A stretch of 64,000 nucleotides of DNA from Ceratobasidium sp. AG-K (GCA_037039685.1 JAWNGF010000003.1:2418001-2482000); one strand, 5' to 3'. Counted from the first letter of the stretch, positions 1 to 12,081 are shown. Notes: a model not told the origin generated them from the letters alone. Program-made: numbers and translations.

Positions 1-494
1 GTCCGAGACCGAGAGTGTACAGAAGGCGGAGGCGAGTCGGCTATGCTGCGTGTACTTCGTTGCGGGGTATGGATTGACAGTTCTCTTTCGTCGTCGTCAA
101 TTATCGTTTCATTAGCCCGTCTTGGTCCCACTCCTAGTTGCGACATGGTCATATCGCCCTCGCCCTCCTCTTCAGGTTCCTGTTCGTCTGGCTCTGGTTC
201 GGGTGCAATCCGTCTTGGCGCAGGGGACTCGTTCAACAGCCTGAATGGAGCAGGCTCATAATCATCGTCTTCATCGTCCCACTGATTTCTGGGAGCATCT
301 TCATTTGTGGGCGCCCTGGCATCGACTACCGATAAATCAGAGAGCGACAAGTCGTCGCCGCCATGACCTGTGCCTGTGCCTTTTCCGCGAGGAGTATCTG
401 AAGGTAGCGAGGAGAGATCGAATATTGAAGGGATGGCTCCGGCACTCGGTATTACCACAGAGGGCGACTCGGATCGTTTACGCTGGGAAGACAT
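1..494 (-). CDS. N-terminal part of an unrecognised acidic, disordered protein (runs off left edge)
   Basis: Reading the minus strand from the ATG at 494 the frame stays open to the window edge, about 164 codons. The protein begins MSSQRKRSESPSVVIPSAG and is rich in Asp, Glu, Pro and Ser, with acidic runs (DDEDDDYEPAPF, EPEPDEQEPEEEGEGD) and no recognisable fold. Ser-Pro and Thr-Pro sites suggest a phosphorylated nuclear protein, which is inference only. No splice site was needed. The rest of the gene lies outside the window, so I give no function; replication, chromatin or kinetochore proteins often have such tails, but nothing here decides between them. Confidence 0.55.
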   Translation of the reverse strand, partial: MSSQRKRSESPSVVIPSAGAIPSIFDLSSLPSDTPRGKGTGTGHGGDDLSLSDLSVVDARAPTNEDAPRNQWDDEDDDYEPAPFRLLNESPAPRRIAPEPEPDEQEPEEEGEGDMTMSQLGVGPRRANETIIDDDERELSIHTPQRSTRSIADSPPPSVHSRSR

Positions 495-813
495 GACAGA
501 TGGAGGAGCGCGGACGCTTCCGTCGCGTAAGTAAGCGCGCTCTTAGAAGGGGCTTCCTTTGGCACGTGATCGTGTGGCGAACGGCGGCCAAATTCATTGA
601 CGACTATCAACTATGATGCTTTTGTTGCCAGTTTACATCCAGAATCCAAGATTGAAACTTTGGGAAATTCATTGATGTTTTACAATTGGGAGGTAGGAAT
701 ACATTGGTCAAGTCCATCAGCGTAACATGTAATCGCTCATGCATTGGTTGCTCAATGGCGTGCCCCGATGTTCAATCCCTCAACGAGAGCGAGCTACAAG
801 TACAAAATGACGC

Positions 814-1594
814 TTAGCTCCACCCTTGAGCACCTAAAATGGCTCTTACCTCTTGTTGGGTGAGCGTGCGCAGCTCTCCCGGCGAGGCTACCTTCCCAGT
901 GATTGCGCTAGTAGCAACCTCAACGGCAGCACCGACCTTGGTGCGCGTGGAATACCAGTATCGGATCTTGTCCCTGAATTAGTATGGGAAACTCCTTACA
1001 ATTTAGATAATCTTACCTCGGTTGGGGTGACGTCAACAACTACAACGCGAGGGTCATTGGCGTCACCCTTGTGGACACCATCCCCAAGGTCACCGAACCA
1101 AGCCGAGACCCTGTAACATGCTTAGTTCAAAAGATTACTCGATAGCGCGAGAACATACATTGGGTTCCAGAGGTCTTTGACCTTTTGCCTATCCTTTGAG
1201 AGCTTGGCAGTGCCGGCCACACTCACCCAGGAGTTTGAACCAGGCTCGAAGAACGACACATTTACGTGCGGGTCGGATTCCATCTCGTCCGTCTTGTGGC
1301 TCTCAGAGTTGGCAAGGAAGGTAAAGTGAAGTCCCTCGACTGCTCCAGTTAGCCAGTAACATAACACAAATCGATTCACAACTTACGGGATGCTGGGGCC
1401 ATGGCTCTCGAGTGCAGTTCACCGTTGGTGCCGCGGGAGGTGAGCATACCAGTCTTGGCGGTGTCCAAGATCTCCTTCAGACCTAAAGTATAATGAGATA
1501 CAAATTTATGGTCGTCAACGCACTACACACCGTCAATCTTCTGTTGAGGAGTCAACTTTTCGTTGGTCGCTTTCTCGACGTATGGGTCAGACAT
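814..1594 (-). CDS. Bli-3-like general stress protein, FMN-binding split barrel (pyridoxamine 5'-phosphate oxidase-like)
   Basis: Five exons (1594-1531, 1482-1387, 1339-1159, 1110-1017, 966-814) join in frame to 195 residues with GT-AG introns of about 47-50 nt. The chain starts MSDPYVEKATNEKLTPQQK, contains RGTNGELHSRAMAP, then LHFTFLANSESHKTDEM and SVAGTAKLSKDRQKVKDLW, and ends with VSAWFGDL and a block ending TEIRYW. That order is typical of the Neurospora blue-light-inducible Bli-3 / general stress protein 26 family, single-domain flavin-binding proteins of the PNPOx-like split-barrel fold. Family knowledge: they bind FMN or related flavins; the physiological substrate is unclear. The length fits the family. 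The ATG is well placed, with no earlier in-frame Met. No targeting signal is visible, so it is likely cytosolic. Confidence 0.85.
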
Positions 1595-2673
1595 GGTGGA
1601 ATAGATGATAGGTTGCGATAGAATGTGGTAGTGGAGTCTCAAACGAAATGTTAGCTAGCTTTATATGCCCCATTCCCGATCCACAATTCAATGATCGTAA
1701 CGGCCAACGACTTCATACATGACGTCACGACGCTAAGAACGATCATTTGCGCCGCTCGTGTGCGCGTTCCTCGTGACTTTTTAATCGCTGACCAATTGAC
1801 GTGCATTCACCCCGAGGAAGTAATTCTGTCGGCTCCGGGGGGTATATGCAAAAATGGCGCCATTCGTCCTTGTCGTGATAGAAACTATACGTTTAGGATT
1901 GAATCGTGTCTACAAGCAGGCTTATATCTTACTTTTTGATTGGTAGATGCATCGCATCTTATGTTTTCGTAACGATAATTTAGTCCCTAAGTTGCAACAT
2001 TTGCGAACATGCAAAAGTGAACAAGCGCTGGCGATCTCCAAGGGATCGGGTCACACGCGCCAGAGCGGCGAATCTTCCTGAATGATCCAGTACTATCGTT
2101 GACTGCAGCCTGCAGCAATTAATATTTCTATAACACTCATATACGCTAGCAAAGCTTCCTCATTGAAGCCATGTCGGTGAATTATGATTTGCGATTCAAT
2201 TCCGTCTAGAATTTGCCGAATGAACGTGCGCGCTTAGACATCCGGCATCGTCGGCCTTTTTGCGGTTCTTCTCCTCATCAATTTCGGCGCATATAGGTAC
2301 TATACGCATGCAAAGAAGTCACAGTCGATTGTATTAATTCCTTGGCAGCGATGAAATAACATCTAGAATGCTTCGACAGAGCATTGCGTTGTCGGATTAC
2401 TCATTGGTCTCTATGTACCCACCGGATTAACTCTCGAAATGCTGGCAGCGTCAATTGGAACTGCCTCATGCCCAAGATAACCAGCATGATCATCTGACTG
2501 TTCGCGTCGCGTTAACCTGTCAGTTATATAGCTCGCTAAAACTTCAAGGTCCTACATCGGAAAGAACCATCAACCTTCGGAATCAGGTCGCTGCTATGAT
2601 AGCTATATAAATACATGACCCCAGGCAAGGACAAAACACCCACTCAACATAAACTCTAAGTGAATTGCCCGAT
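1595..2673. other. Intergenic, about 1.1 kb
   Basis: Divergent upstream region of the Bli-3-like gene and the AA9 gene. Apart from the TATA-like box near 2604 I see no gene, RNA or clear repeat here. Confidence 0.5.
2604..2611 (+). promoter_or_regulatory. TATA box of the AA9 gene
   Basis: TATATAAA lies 70 bp before the start codon of the secreted AA9 enzyme, in a good place for a core promoter of a highly inducible gene. It is a single motif match, without transcript data. Confidence 0.5.
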
Positions 2674-3865
2674 ATGAGACTCGCAGTCCTTGCCGCTACG
2701 CTTTTCAGTGCTGCGTTTGTCAACGCACACGCTACCGTCTATGGTGTCTGGATCAACGGCGTTTTTCAGTACGTAGTAAGCTACATTGGGACATGTCGTA
2801 AACACTAACGTCTGGTTTAAAGGGGGGATGGCCGTAACAACTATATTCGTTCGCCTCCCAACAACAACCCAGTCAAGGATTTGACTTCTTCGGCAATGGC
2901 TTGTGAGTAGTGCATCTGGAACACCAGGCGATTGAGATATGACTAACACATCGTGTACAGGCAATGTGAATAACCGTGCAGTATCCAGAACGTTGTCTGT
3001 GAAATCGGGTGATACCGTCACCTTTGAATGTGCGTACCCTGTGCATCAGCTTAGTCATGACATGTGCTCATCGGACGGCACTAGGGCATCATAATACTCG
3101 AAACGACGACATCATCGCGACCTCCCATAAGGGGCCGGTGCAGGTCTACATTGCACCTGCATCCTCCAATGGGTATGTCCGTTTATCTCTCACCCTATAA
3201 CCTATTCAATTCGGTTGCGTGATAGTGCTGGAAACGTCTGGGTCAAGCTTTTCTCCGCGAAGGGAAGTGGCAGCAACTGGGCAGTGGACCAGCTCATTGC
3301 GGCGCACGGTCAACACTCCGTAAAGATTCCGAACATTGCTGCTGGAACGTACCTTCTGCGTGCTGAGATCGTTGGTACGCGGAAGATTAGCCCATTCTGC
3401 AAGTGTCACTCATGTACCTGACCCTTGTTTCAGCTCTTCACGAGGCCGAAGTCAGTTATCAAGCCAATTCGGCTCGTGGTGCTCAGCACTATATGAGTCA
3501 GTACCTCGACTCAATATCACGATGATTCAATATTCATAATTCGTTAATTATGTAGGCTGCGTTCAGATTGCTGTTACTTCGAGTGGGTCTACGCTCCCAT
3601 CTGGTGTCGCTTTCCCTGGGGTGGGTGGCAATACAATGCGAAGTGTGTCCAACATGCGGCTAATGAATCATAATGTAGGCGTATACCTACTCAACTCCGG
3701 GAATCATTTACGGAATCTACAGCAACAACGCTGACGGCTATACTGCACCAGGTATGATATTTCCATAACGCGTTGTCATGATCGGATTGATTGAATATTG
3801 AAATAGGACCATCCGTTTCGAGCATCAGCGCTGGTGGAAGCATCGGTCAGGTTGGAAGTGCATAG
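2674..3865 (+). CDS. Secreted AA9 lytic polysaccharide monooxygenase (former GH61)
   Basis: Nine exons (2674-2768, 2823-2902, 2961-3029, 3085-3172, 3226-3374, 3434-3496, 3556-3620, 3679-3751, 3807-3865) give 246 residues. An 18-residue signal peptide ends ...AAFVNA, leaving His as the mature N-terminus ([11 protein letters not shown]), the first ligand of the copper histidine brace. The second His lies in [35 protein letters not shown] carries the conserved His, Gln and region before the axial Tyr of AA9. Family knowledge: these copper enzymes oxidatively cleave cellulose or hemicellulose outside the cell, using H2O2 or O2 and an electron donor. There is no CBM1 or linker; the protein ends shortly after the catalytic domain. 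A TATA box lies 70 bp upstream. Confidence 0.92.
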
Positions 3866-4127
3866 GCTACTGCATTCAAGTTGGCTGCTTGGTTGGGCGT
3901 TACTTGAACTAAAAAATGTCGCATCAATCAACGGGATTTAGTTTTTTGCTTTCGAATATACGATAAGGATAGCCAAATATCGGATAGCCATGAGGGTACT
4001 CAGGCTTCTCATACTTGTTGAAGTATGCAGTGCCAATCGAAGTTCAACAACCCAATCTGCCTTCTTTGGAGTGCTCGGCGCTAGTGAGCAGCTGATGTAA
4101 GCACCACTCAAGACCCATTTCGCCACC

Positions 4128-5167
4128 ATGACCCTACTCTGGCGACAATGTGTCTTGCTACTTTTGCTGTGTACAGCGAACGCTCTTGCCGATGAACGTT
4201 TAATTGTGCGTTTGATCTCGCAGGAGTACACTATGATATGGGTATTCTGGGTGAAGAGAGGACTATCACCCGAGATCGAGCAACTCCACCAAGTACCATG
4301 CACGACGAGCTAAGGTTCAATATCTGTGGAGATTTGCCTAAGAGGGAAGGTGTTAAGGATAGTGATCAGGTAATTAGGGACGTTGATACGACAAACATAC
4401 TTGCTTATTTGGCTTCTAGTGTGGACAGGGCGTACGGGCTTGTTTCACCACGACTAACAAGAAAGAAGGCGAGACTGTGTGTTTACCAGCATATCTATCA
4501 TGGTTCATGTCATTCCTGACCACACTGTCAAAGCACAGGATCGCATTGTTTCTACCATTCCGGTCGCTCAATCCTCGAACAAATTCACCATCGAGCCGTT
4601 TTCCAAGGACGGCGCAAAAGGGCTCACGCTCGTCATGAATGCAGGGACTTATCCCAACGACTCGGGGAAGGCACAGTCTTTGAAACTCACAATGACTTGT
4701 GCAAACCCTACCCAAGCGCCGAAGCTCGTTGACTATGACGGTAGTCAGGTGTTGGTGGAATGGGACGTGGTCGAGGCTTGTGGTGCACAGAAGTCGAGCG
4801 ACCCTCCCAAGTCGGACGGTGATCCACCGTCATCAAACGATGGAGGATCGAGCATGAGCTGGTTCTTTTTCATGTAAGTTCATTGCTCGCATCCCCGATA
4901 ATCACACTTAACCGTTGGGGGATATTAGATTGTTGCTCATCATTGCGGCGTACTTTGGGTTGGGGGCATACCACAATTACAACCAATATGGTGCCTCGGG
5001 TTGGGACTTGGTCCCGTGCGTACAACCGCTTATAAGCAGCGCACCCGTACTAATGATGTTTTAGGCATCGAGACTTCTGGCGGGATGTGCCATATCTCAT
5101 CCGGGACTTAGTGTCGCACCTCTTCTCCTCAGGGCGAAGCAGTCGAGGAGGATACACTAGCGTGTGA
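4128..5167 (+). CDS. ATG27: Atg27-like type I membrane protein (autophagy receptor with MRH-type lumenal domain); frame break near the N-terminus
   Basis: The ATG at 4128 opens a classic signal peptide (MTLLWRQCVLLLLLCTANA). The downstream lumenal domain (FNCAFDLAGVHYDM, GEERTITRDRATPPS, FNICGDL, CGQGVRACFTTTNKKEGE), a transmembrane helix (FFFMLLLIIAAYFGLGAYHN) and the tail WDLVPHRDFW...GGYTSV are typical of Atg27. Exons after the break: about 4200-4369, 4420-4476, 4539-4873, 4929-5015, 5065-5167. The signal-peptide frame and the FNCAFDL frame differ by +2, with no usable splice pair between them (about 4190-4205), so this is a frameshift, an assembly error or an unusual intron. Family role: a cycling membrane protein of Golgi, vacuole and Atg9 vesicles. 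An alternative start at 3990 gives a worse N-terminus. Confidence 0.75.
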
Positions 5168-5775
5168 TGATTGTTATGTATTCTCGACCGACTCGGCCTT
5201 AATTCTATCCCACATTAATAGAGGGCCGGGAAATATAGCTCTCTGACCATGATACATCAGCCGCAGGCAAGGGCTATCCTCCGACAATTCTCTTAGTTGG
5301 GTTTATAGCACCAGAGGTTCGGCTTTCTAACTTGAAGGCCTACGCCGATCAGCACTTCGTCCATTGTGCCACCACATAGCAGTGCTTCTGCTCTCCTTCG
5401 ACCCTCAGCAATTACGCGTCACTTGTGAGAGTTTCAATAGTACATTTCTACTTACCTCCGGCATAAGCAAACAATAGTGGGAGTGCAGGCGCTAATTTGA
5501 TCCACCGTCCAAGGCTACCTTGCATCCTTGAAAACGTCACCAAAATCCTCTGACGCTAACGAGCGCCGGTTTGCTCATACGTGCTCGCTTGGGTAAAGGA
5601 GCACTCAGGAGCACCCGAGTGGCTGTGCAATTGGTGCTCCTATACCCAAGCGAGCACGCACAAGCAAATCGGCGCTCACGAGCCCAAAAGAGAACCGACG
5701 GATTTGCTTGAGAAGGTTGATTTCATATTGTGAGCTGACCGTGTCTCCAACTTTCTTGGGCAGGAATTGAGCAAA
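5168..5775. other. Intergenic, about 0.6 kb, holding an inverted repeat
   Basis: No gene seen. The only structure is the long hairpin-forming repeat at 5561-5677. Confidence 0.5.
5561..5677. repeat. Imperfect 44-bp inverted repeat with 29-bp loop (MITE-like or hairpin element)
   Basis: The left arm 5561-5604 (starts GAGCGCCGGTTTGCTC) and the right arm 5634-5677 (ends AAATCGGCGCTC) are near-complementary over 44 positions with about six mismatches. The loop 5605-5633 contains further GAGCAC and GTGCTC half-sites. No target-site duplication was found. It could be a small foldback transposon or a transcribed hairpin. Confidence 0.65.
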
Positions 5776-7586
5776 ATGAATCCGAATTCACCGACCACGG
5801 GCCACTCAATATTCAAAATCCCAGAAATTGTTCGCCTAATCTGTGAAAACATTATTTACACGAATGACCTTCTTCACCTCGTGACTGTGTCTCGCCTGTT
5901 CTTTGCATGTATTTCACCACGACATTGGGCTACGATCAGTGGGGCCAAAAAATTATGTATGCTAGTGCTCCCGCAACTCGACCGGGAAGCACTGAAGGAG
6001 GGAACGATCACTCGAGGAGACGTAGGTGGCTTTGTTCAACCTTGATTTAGAGTGCGACTGACATGTATCACCTTTGGGTGAACCAGCTACGGGATTTCCC
6101 ACTTCAAAGCCAAGAGTCACTTAGCCGCTTTAGTATCTACGCTTCGTATGTCAAGGAAGTACAGGCACATTCTATCGAACCAAGTTGGGGTACGTTCTGG
6201 GAATTGCTACTCAGGGTGGTGCTAATGCGACCGCTTCTCCCAAACCTACAGTGTTTCACGCTTTTCGATGGCGTGGATCCAACAAAACTTTCTAGGATTA
6301 TTGACGCACTCATATGCCCAAGTCTCGTCGAAATTCGTACTCCAGGATGCGCTTGGGGAAGTTTGCACCCGGTCTCCTCTTCCGAACTAGTATCCCGACT
6401 CGCCGAGTCATCCACAGAGATTCATACTCTCGAGCTCTATACTAGGACCCTGTATCCGGATCCCCAAACTACGGAAACTATTCCTGAACCCCCTCCAAAA
6501 ATTGCCCTTTTTGCGTCGCTGGGAGATGGTGCGCCTCGACTTCGTAATCTTCGCACCATTGGTCTGGACCCTGAAGTGTTCTCTTCCGATGTACTTGCTT
6601 TGTTGGGTACCCTCCCTAGTCTCGAGTCGTTTACTATCTGTTTTCCATATGAGATGCCCGCACATCTGTTTCCAAGCACCTTCCCTTCACTGGCCAACGT
6701 CTTTCCCACCCTGAAGCACCTAGGCATATTCTGCCAATCAGTTACGCTCGTGATTCAATTATGGGCGGCACTCCCATTTGTGCATCGTCTCAAGTCAGTC
6801 TACGTCAAAGCATTACTCGGCGAAGACACAGATGAGCCTGATCTTGTGTGCTCAATATGCCAACATAGTCCAAACGTCAATGACCTATGTCTGGATTTCG
6901 CGTCCAGCTTCTTACGTCTAGAACTACTAACGCCAAGTGTCGTTCACCAACTGGGACGGCTTCCACTCGAACGCGTGCGAATCAGAGCATGGACAGCAGA
7001 ACTCTCGCCCCCAGATGGAGAGCGATTCGCGCTCGCACTTTCCGGTGTTGAATATCTTCAGCTTGAGGATTGCTGTTTCACGCCGGAAGATCTCAAGTGG
7101 ATGGCAAGCTATATGCCAAAGCTTCGTTTCTTACTATCGCAGCTGGAATTACCAGACCCGTCAACGGTCGATGAATCATTTATATCTTCAACGGACTCGC
7201 CTTCCCCTTCTATAATTCACTTGGAGACCGCGTTCACCGTTGACCTTAGACGTGAATATGATATTGATGAGGTGGATGATTGGTACATTGCTTCACTAGC
7301 TCGGTAATGTATTACTCTACTTTTACTGGAGAACGCTATTTAACCCCTTTGCCACAGAACTCTCCACATGCTGTGGCCAAATGGTGTTCACTGTGAACTA
7401 TCACAGTGCGCAAGCGACGGTGGCAACTGTAGTGATTCGGACTTGCGATCCTTGGAATTACTCAACGCAACTCTGAAGCAAATGTGTTCCCTGAAGGATT
7501 CCGATGTTCAGGCGATGGATCAACACGCTGCTTCCGAGTGGGAGTTTGTTAACACCACAAACATTCGCTGGTTGAATTCATACTAG
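5776..7586 (+). CDS. F-box-like / leucine-rich-repeat protein, family copy A
   Basis: Three exons (5776-6021, 6087-7303, 7358-7586). The N-terminus has an F-box-like helix set (FKIPEIVRLICENI, LLHLVTVSRLFFACISPRHW). A long middle region has irregular leucine-rich repeats (LPNLQCFTLFDGVDPTKL, LRNLRTIGLDPEVFSSDVL, GVEYLQLEDCCFTPEDL). The last exon begins with a conserved block LHMLWPNGVHCE. Family knowledge: F-box proteins dock substrates to SCF ubiquitin ligases, with the LRR as receptor face. The exon structure is the same as in the copies at 8254 and 49583, and all three keep the LWPNGVHC-type block, so the last exon is real. Basidiomycetes often have large, fast-evolving sets of such genes; no substrate can be named. 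Confidence 0.8.
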
Positions 7587-8253
7587 AAGCACGCTGCTTT
7601 CGTTTGACCTTCTTTTCAACTTGTACCCAAAACATACCTCACTATCATTCACGATAAGGATCTACAAAACATTAGATATACATATGCCCAGTACCACAAG
7701 CGCATTCCTTACATATACAATGCTTTTCCTTATGCATTAGCCAACTACATGACATGGTTGACTAGAATTGGTATATGGGTATATGTGCGAATAATCCCTG
7801 CGCATTGGTTCGATGTAGCAGTGCTAGCAACACCCATTTACTCATTCTAATGTCCCTAACGAACTGTCTTAGCACACATCCGTATCGCTTTCATGTAGAA
7901 ACTACCAACGACCGATTGTTCATGTCCTTTTAACTCCCCAGGATACCTCCTGTTGTCCACCAGCCGAATGAACCCGGTTGACTAAGATAGGGTGCGCATA
8001 AATGCGTGTATAAAATCCAGTAACTAGCTGGCAAGACTCCCAGGTAAAATCCACCTTTCCATTTTTGGCATTGACCAAAATGTGGACTTCGTCGCGACCC
8101 GGTGACCAGAGGAACACCTGTGCCTGGTGGCGGTACAAGCACTGGTCACATACATTTGAGAGCTTGGCTCTAATCGACCATCACCCCCCATAAACTGTGT
8201 TGCTCTTTTACTGTAGCTACACTCATATCAAGAGCGATTTTGAACGATTAACA
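7587..8253. other. Intergenic, about 0.67 kb
   Basis: Between two tandem F-box/LRR genes. Short open frames on the minus strand at 7920-8142 lack an ATG and are not called. Nothing else is seen. Confidence 0.5.
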
Positions 8254-10044
8254 ATGGCACACCTGATATCCAACGTCCCTGAGATTCTTCACATGATTTT
8301 TAAAGCACTAGGTCAAAGAGACCTCGCGCAGATCCTGACTGTGTCACGACGTTTCTTTCTCTGTGCAATCCCAATCCTATGGGAGCGTATATCTGGCCTT
8401 GGGAGATTTCGGAGGTTGGTATTCCCCAATATCAAGCCTCCACCTCAAAATATAACTCAGGCATGGATTAATGTAAGCGCATTATATTACAGTAGTTCAG
8501 AGACACATAACACTTATTTGACAGAGCATTCAAGAACTCGACGAAATATCCCTCAAACGGTTCAACCTCTATGCCCCGCTCGTCAAATCCTTTTGGTATC
8601 GTGCTAATGATTGGCCCAGGGGACAACGGGATCTTTCGTGGCACGCGATCCTCAAAGCAGTGCCAACGCGACCGCTTCTCCCCAACCTCGGGTATTTGGA
8701 TCTTTCAGATGACATGCAATCAATTCCAACTACTCAGATCCTCGAAGCCCTGATGTGTCCAAGACTTGCTCACATTCGGGCGCCTGGGCTTGAATTTGCC
8801 AATGGCGCCTTCAGCCCGATCCTTTCCACTGGTTTGCTCTCTAGGATTGCCGATTCGTGTCCAAAGATTCAAGAATTGAGCGTCTACCCATCAAACATAC
8901 GTTTCGCAGCCCCCCATGCCGGTGTCTCAACCATACCCGGGCCATCTCCAAGCCCAAATTGTCTTACTCCGCTTGCGCAACTTGATAACCTTCGCACCAT
9001 AGACGCAGGGCCTGAAGCTTTATCTCCTAGTCTTCTGGAGATGTTGGGCGCGCTTCCTAATCTGGAGTCTTTTGTCGTATACGCTCCACCCGACACACCA
9101 GGGCAAGTGTTCCCGACCCAACTCCCAGCCTCAGCAAGCGGCTTTCCTACGCTTCGGCATCTGGGATTCTTCCATGGATCCCCTTTTCGTATAACCCAGT
9201 CGTGGAAGGTCCTCCCCTGCGTCCAGATGCTTACCGCAGTGACCATCAAGACAGATTCTGGTTTGGTTACCAACGACAACGACCTGCGTGATCTTATCTG
9301 TGCGATCTGCCAGTTTAGCCCAAAGGTTACTGAGCTACATCTCGACTTGAGCCCCGATTTAGACTCTCTGTTTGATATACAACTCCTCACCCCAACAGTG
9401 GTCAGCCACTTGAGTCACCTTCCGTTGCAACGTTTGCGAATCCGCACTCGGGGGGTCCAATTACTACCACCCGAGGAATACAAGCAGCTCGCATTGGCGC
9501 TCCCTGACGTAGAGTACCTCGACTTGCAAGAATGTTACTTTACATATCAAGGCATAGAATACCTAGCAAAATTCAACCGGAGGCTTCAGTTTCTGTGCGT
9601 GAACTTGCATCTTCGGAGCTGGCCATCCAAGGACGAGCTACCGGTGTCACCGGTTTTCTCGTCATCCGTCTTGTGTCTACGTTCCAACTATACGACAGAT
9701 ACGTCCTTCTGGGATGTTTCGAGAGATACCAAGAAGGGTTTTATTGATTCGCTATCCACGTAAGTCTCTGTTGCTTTCTTTCTTCCTATCCTGCCATAGT
9801 TTGACTGGCATACAGAGGGCTTCATCGTCTGTGGCCCAACGGAGTACACTGTGTATTCTCTGAACACGCTGCTGGCAGCTGCGATATCGAGGCCAGAGAG
9901 GAGGAGGACCTGGAATCTATCAACTTTGCGATTAATCGACTCTGCACTCCCGAAACCTTTGACGCCCCCGATATACGTTCAGCGTCACAATGGCAGTACA
10001 CTAACTATGGGCTGATGCTGAGACTCGGCTTGGGCTCACTATAA
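8254..10044 (+). CDS. F-box-like / leucine-rich-repeat protein, family copy B
   Basis: Three exons (8254-8472, 8525-9759, 9826-10044) joined by GT-AG introns. It starts MAHLISNVPEILHMIFKALG, with the F-box-like segment QILTVSRRFFLCAIPILWER. After intron 1 comes ELDEISLKRFNLYAPLVK, aligned with the same place in the other copies, then LRR-like units (LLPNLGYLDLSDDM, LDNLRTIDAGPEALSPSLL, DVEYLDLQECYFTYQGI). The last exon opens with GLHRLWPNGVHCVFSEHA. A tandem neighbour of copy A on the same strand, about 670 bp apart, it is clearly a duplicate, though the two are strongly diverged. Predicted role: substrate receptor of an SCF-type E3 ligase; substrate unknown. Confidence 0.8.
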
Positions 10045-10368
10045 CCTGATGGCATTCTGGTGCTTTTCAGCCGGATGCCTCAATGTGTTATACAGTATAT
10101 ATATCACTGCCGTATTGTAACTGGCAATGATTGATCGCGTGCTCTGCTACCAGGCGCTTGGCTTCCTGGACGCGACCGTTGGAATACGAAATATGTGTAT
10201 TCCGCTAATTAAATATAGTTTGTATGGATTAATGCGTGAGAGATGAAGCAAGTAGCGCATATTACGATAAGAGCGGCACACAATGTGCAAGAAGAATCTA
10301 CAAATACAGTTTCCAGCGACATAACGCAAAGACAACATCTAATGAATACAACTCCAATCCAACCCAAA

Positions 10369-11444
10369 TCAGACCAGGATGTCCAGTTCCAGCCCACTCA
10401 CGCCTTCCAAGCTCACATTCCCGCCTAGCTCATATTTGGCACCGGCGCAAATCATATCTAGGTCTCGTTGAACTTGCCATGTCCATATACTGTGCCGAGA
10501 GCCCGCTTCGCGCTCCGTCGATGACCCGATGAGGTCTAGTACCGATATCTCCTTGCGAGTGTTTCTGCCTGGCGCAACAAACGTGACGGTTCGCAGCGCT
10601 GGCAGTCGGCGTGCAAGAGCTAGTGCCAGGCGTTCTGGCCGCGACGCAAAATATGGAATAAGATGAACCGATATGCTGATTGTCTCCAGTCCGGATAACC
10701 GACCATCAGTTCCTGGAGGAAGCGTAGATCCGATAGCATCCAATAGCGTCTAGCATACAAACCTTAATGATTGGAATCAATTAGAGAACAACCGAACACA
10801 CCTCTACACCCGAATAATCCGGCTTCCCACCTGGCATCGCAAAGTGGAGTGCCTTTAATGACCCAGGGCATGCCGGGATTAGGTCCGCAATAAGATTGAG
10901 AGTATCAAATCCCTCCAAAATCGGTCCACAATAGACTTCTAGAGTTTGCAGTGCGCTTGTAGAGCGTAACAGTCCAGAAAGAGGGGCACGAGCATTGAAG
11001 AAAAAGGAGGAATCAGCCGCAGAGATTCGTAAGGATGGCACTCGAGACACGAGTCGTCGCACGGATGCTGCCACTGGGCGCCGACAGGTTAGGGCGTCTA
11101 CTGCGGGCAGATGGATATGTCTGAAAATGGGGTGACGTATTGTTGGAGCCTACGCAATCGATATGTTGAATAGCGGCCTACCTGGCGTAACCCAAGAGTG
11201 GGCTTGCAACAATTAGTGCTGCTTGTTCCACTGTCCGTACTTTCAACCTGCGAAACAAATAGGGGGCGGATATCTCCCGGAATCTCTGGGATGCACTACT
11301 GAATCCGATTAGCGCCGAATAATGGGTGTCCCTGGGCCCGAGTTCGCCAGCGCTGCAAACCTGCTCGCCGTACCCCGGTGCTGCCACTAGTTGAGCCGCA
11401 CACTCGCAAATATGTTCTAAGATTTCAAGAGGAAGAGCAGACAT
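10369..11444 (-). CDS. F-box-like protein, unrelated to the copies A-C
   Basis: Exons 11444-11182, 11120-10802 and 10749-10369 join in frame to 320 residues. The N-terminus MSALPLEILEHICECAAQL followed by FSSASQRFREISAPYLFRRL is a typical fungal F-box-like helix bundle. The rest has leucine-rich, repeat-like segments (STSALQTLEVYCGPIL, GSLKALHFAMPGG, RLSGLETISISVHLIPYF, LPALRTVTFVAPG), which suggests a short, irregular LRR platform. It lacks the LWPNGVHC block of the other F-box genes here and has other intron positions, so it is not a fourth copy of that family. It is convergent with copy B. A function beyond a likely SCF adaptor cannot be given. Confidence 0.75.
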
Positions 11445-12081
11445 GTAGACTAGGGATGGTGATGGTGATTTGGATGTCCATGCCCACTACCCCTTAGGCG
11501 CTTTATAGTGGCGGAGTCAAAGGGGCGAGGACAGCGTGGGTGTCCGTTCTTAACCCGTGACATCTTATGTGAGCCCAGTTTATCCGGATGAAGACATTGG
11601 ACATTTGGCACTTTATCAATCCATCGGATCCGATTAATGTCAGGCATACGCAAACGCCGGCTATCTGCGTATCTGTCAGCAGAAATTGCGAGGTCCTGCC
11701 TCGATTGTCCCGAACTACATCAACAAAGCTGGCTTTTGCTCCCGCATCTCCCCATCCATGTCCCTTCCCCCCGAGGGCTCCGGAGGACCCGCGTGATATC
11801 TGGAATATCTCCCGGGGCCTCCGGAGCCCTTGAAATATCGGCATGTACTTTGGTAGAGCCCGGGAGGCTAAGGGAGAATAAGACATTCCTAGGGAGCAAA
11901 ATCCGGGTTTGTAGATGTACTCGCTCATCATACTTTGCTTGCGCTGTTAAATTTCGTCTGTTCTCTCGCGGGTGGAGGTACCCATGAGGAGCCCCCAAGC
12001 TGGCGCCTGTAATTGCTTTCCAATTTCATGATAGGTATTTTCAATTCTGCGCTACATCAATTACCAGCATGCGTACTGGAC
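11445..12081. other. Intergenic, about 0.64 kb
   Basis: Separates the F-box-like gene from the 3' end of the NB-ARC gene, both on the minus strand. Overlapping short frames on both strands look non-coding. A GC-rich stretch around 11755-11865 has CCGGAG-type repeats; no gene is called. Confidence 0.45.

Noticed and set aside
7920..8142. Minus-strand frames of about 70 codons between the F-box genes
   Set aside because: No ATG in the more protein-like frame; the nearby ATG is followed at once by a stop. No splice partners found.
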